A DNA stretch of 64,000 bases, taken from NCBI GenBank assembly GCA_948474755.1, contig CAOLHI010003141.1:62001-126000 (forward strand), written 5' to 3'. Both the position numbers and the translations under genes were made by a program. The stretch comes from Ctenosaura bakeri. Lineage: Eukaryota; Chordata; Lepidosauria; Squamata; Iguanidae. Within the stretch, counting starts at the first letter, position 1, and each line of letters starts with the position of its first letter. The notes beneath the pieces are model-generated. The model searched no databases. It was not told the DNA's origin and worked only from the letters and a program-made list of their open reading frames with translations. Positions 1 through 64,000 of the stretch are shown in pieces.

Positions 1-99
1 GAGATCATCTGTATAGGAAAAGTGCCATGGAGGGGTGGGGTGAGAAAAGGCCTGGTAGAGCAGGTCTCCCGCCGCTGTGAGGACGAACTCCTTGCATCC

Positions 100-1480
100 T
101 CAGGGCGGTCCATCCTCCGAGGGTGATCGGCAGAGACACCACGGAAGCAAGGATAGGCGGGGCCGTAAGCGCGAGCCTTACCGCCGATGCATGATGCGTT
201 CAGGGGTGGGAGAGGTGCGATCCCGTTACTCACGAGGTGTACTCCTCTCTTTCCCCTGTAACAGTCCACGCATGCTCGCCCGCTGCTGCTGCTGCAGATG
301 ACGACCGGGCGCTGCGGCACAGTCCCGACGGGCAGGCCCACGGTTCAACCGCTCAGGCTGACCAGGCGGGAAAAACGCAGCCGTAAAGATAGGCCAGCCC
401 AAAAGGCACGGCCGAGGCGGTGATGTAGTCATCGTCGTCCTTAGGACGGTTCATCCGCTCAGGGTGATCGGGTAGAAAAACCCGCGGCAGCAAGGGTAGG
501 CGGGCCTGAAGGCGCGGCCAAGCCATCGGTCTTGTCGCCATCGCCCCTTAGGGTGACCGAGCGGAAAGACCACGGCAGCTAAGATAGGCGGGGCCGACGG
601 CGCAGCCAAGCCAGCGGTCTTGTCGTCGTCCTCCGGGCGGGCCAACCCCTCAAGGTGACCATGCAGGGAGACCGAGGCAGCGAGGATAGGCAGGCCCGAA
701 GGCGCAGTCGAGCCAGCGGTCTGATCTTCATCCTCCAGGAGGTCCAACCCGTCAGGGAGACAGGGTGGAGAGTCCGCGGCAGTAAAGATAGGCAGGCCCG
801 AAGGTGCAGCCAAGCCAGTGGTCTCGTTTCCGTGCTCCGGGTGGTCCATCCCATTAAGGTGACTGAGCGGAGAGGCCGCGGCAGCGAGAATAGGCGGGCC
901 CAAAGGCGCAGCCAAGCCAGCGGTCCAGGTCTCATTTTCCGGGCGGTGCAACCCCTCAGGGTGACCGGGCGGAGAGAACGCGGCAGCGAGGATAGGCGGG
1001 CCCGAAGGCGCAGCCAAGTCGGCGGTCTGATCCTCCTCCTCCAGGCGGTGCATCCCATTAGGGTGACCGAGTGGAGACACCATGGCAGCGAGGATAGGCG
1101 GGCGCGAAGGCACAGCCAAGCCGGCGGTCTGATCCTCCTCCTCCAGGCGGTGCATCCCATTAGGTGACTGAGCGGAGACACCGTGGCAGCGAGGATAGGT
1201 GGGCCCGAAGGCGCAGCCAAGCGGGCGGTCTGATCCTCCTCCTCCAGGCGGTGCATCCTATTAGGGTGACCGAGCGAAGACACTGCAGCAGGGAGGATAG
1301 GCGGGCCCGAAGGCGCAGCCAAGCCGGCGGTCTGATCCTCCTCCTCCAGACGGTGCATCTCGTTAGGGTGACCGAGCGGAGACACCGCAGCAGCCAGGAT
1401 AGGCAGGCCCAAAGGCACAGCCAGGCCAGCAGTTTGGACCTTGAGTATCTCTGGGGGGTCCATCTTCTCAGCCGCACGTA
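100..1480. repeat. 102-bp-unit GC-rich minisatellite, about 13 copies
   Basis: The marker GAGGATAGGCGGGCCCGAAG recurs with spacings of 102, 101, 102 and 102 bases near 990, 1092, 1193, 1295 and 1397; more diverged units run left to about 100. The unit is 34 codons long, so several frames stay open on both strands. On the minus strand one frame reads as a 34-residue repeat with HRLEEEDQTAGLAAPSGPPI. A one-base deletion near 1163 shifts that frame. It lies 3' of PHKA2 exon 31, probably in the last intron. The local GC content is far above the rest of the window. Confidence 0.9.
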
Positions 1481-2062
1481 AGGTATGTTTCCTTTCTTCT
1501 CTATCTCCTTTCGGGTGCTCTGAGAAGGAGGCCATTTTCATTGGGCGGGAGGGGGTGGCCAGGAGGATTAGGCCATTTGTGAGTCCAGTGTAGCCTCCCT
1601 GAAGAATGGTGTGCCCGATCAGGGCGTGGTCGCCAGGCACGCTGAGAAGACATTGTGGGCAGTCTAGCCGCACATTAGGTTTTATTTTTTATTTTTTTTA
1701 CACAGCCTCTTCTTGGTGGTGAAGCCACAAGACAACAGAGTCCAATTCCTTTCAGGTGTTTCCCAGGAAAAAGGAGGGAATCCGACCTTACGACCACAAG
1801 GATGCAAGATTTGAAAAAAAAAGGGGGGGAGGAGTTTGAAGAGAAAGTCAAAAAACACGAACCAAAAGCCTTATAGGCAGCTGCAAAGCTAAGAACCTTC
1901 CGTTCGCTAAGGCAGACGAAAAAGAACTGAGGAGAGACTGTTGCTCGGCAGGCTGAGCATGCTGAGTGAGGGCATGGGGGAGGGATTCCTGCCGAGCTGC
2001 AGAGCTCTGGAATCTTCCGAACGTTACTGAGCGTGTGCGAAAGCTCCTAGTGTGTGAGGCAC
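1481..2062. other. Unassigned sequence between minisatellite and hAT end
   Basis: Contains a T-rich tract at about 1679-1700 and an A/G-rich stretch at about 1805-1850. No coding exon recognised; the final PHKA2 exon is not here. Confidence 0.4.
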
Positions 2063-2123
2063 AGAGACCACGAAGAAGAACTGTATTAAAGGGTCACGGC
2101 ATTAGGAAGGTTGAGAACCACTG
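2063..2123 (+). mobile_element. SPIN-like hAT transposon 3' end
   Basis: The segment reads ...GAACTGTATTAAAGGGTCAC then GGCATTAGGAAGGTTGAGAA and ends ACCACTG. This resembles the 3' terminus of SPIN hAT elements as I remember it. No matching 5' terminus was seen nearby, so it is truncated or belongs to a related nonautonomous family. Confidence 0.55.
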
Positions 2124-2535
2124 TGCTAGGGAATGAAGCTAATATTGTTTCTGAGGCAAAGTATAGAGGTCATCATTATTTTAAGAGGAAGGTATCACAT
2201 TAAAGGTTAGCATAATTAGGCACCTGTCCACAACCAACCTCTAGAGCTTCCTGACTTTACTGCTGACTGTTTACCTGACCTCTTTTAAAAAATGAGCTGT
2301 AACTACAACAAAAAGGAAGACTAATTCCTGCTTACTTGCCCTCTCCCTTTGGAAGTAGAGTGGGCCCAAGAGGACAAGATAAGCAAATGAGCAGCTAACA
2401 GCACCTGCAAGGAGCAGACTGTGGGGCTATCTGAGACAGTGGGATCCCCAAGAGCATATTTCCAATCGCCATCTGAAATCTGGAGCCAAGAATCTTCTTT
2501 AGATAACAAAAGAAAAAAAAACTCAGTGCACACAC

Positions 2536-64000
<61,465 letters not shown>

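Noticed and set aside
100..1480. CRISPR-like array
   Set aside because: The whole 102-base unit repeats, without unique spacers of fixed length, in a vertebrate genome. It is a minisatellite.
451..1673. Long minus-strand open frames of 234 and 364 codons as a protein-coding gene
   Set aside because: They lie in a 102-base tandem array whose unit length is a multiple of three; other frames on both strands are open too, and there is no recognised domain or splice context.
1..2535. Final PHKA2 exon (FYDSAPSG...GTMTYL-type sequence)
   Set aside because: I looked for the complement of the GTMTYL codons on the minus strand and found no match in a PHKA2-like context; the exon must lie outside the window.

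Overview
This window is vertebrate nuclear DNA, most likely from a squamate reptile (a lizard is my best guess). The evidence is the gene structure, with short exons, large introns and GT-AG splice sites, together with the repeats: tRNA-headed SINEs with the Sauria-type 3' tail, a 5S-rRNA-headed SINE with the same tail, a BovB/RTE fragment, CR1 and L2-like LINE 3' ends, an L1 fragment, Tigger-like and hAT-like DNA transposons, and many palindromic MITEs. I see no prokaryotic-style operon, CRISPR array, or intact retroviral or viral gene.

One host gene fills the window on the minus strand: PHKA2, the liver-type alpha regulatory subunit of phosphorylase b kinase. I placed 30 coding exons from the start codon at 63416 down to 2536. 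They join in frame with no stop to give 1159 codons. Two pieces are absent. The exon expected between my exons 27 and 29 (it carries the PKA site RRFS in human PHKA2) was not found in the 11-kb intron at 9522-20539. The last coding exon (about 56 codons, with the C-terminal prenylation motif) must lie beyond position 1. Exons are numbered 1-31 in transcript order, with 28 reserved for the missing one.

Layout: 1-2535 lies 3' of exon 31 and holds a GC-rich 102-bp-unit minisatellite and a SPIN-like hAT end. 2536-9521 holds exons 31-29. 9522-20539 is a long intron with a 390-bp near-perfect hairpin. 20540-36486 holds exons 27-16 among L1, SINE, MITE and Tigger-like insertions. 36487-54775 holds exons 15-2. 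54776-63338 is intron 1. 63339-64000 holds exon 1 and its 5' flank. Splice sites are canonical except for a GC donor after exon 20.

The points most worth a second look are the GC-AG intron, an L1 insertion that stops about 16 nt from the exon 19 splice donor, the missing PKA-site exon, the long hairpin, the in-frame 102-bp minisatellite, the 5S-derived SINE, and a minisatellite that has grown inside one of two copies of the same transposon. I did not find a convincing new biological system. All family assignments come from reading the sequence and from memory; no database search was run.
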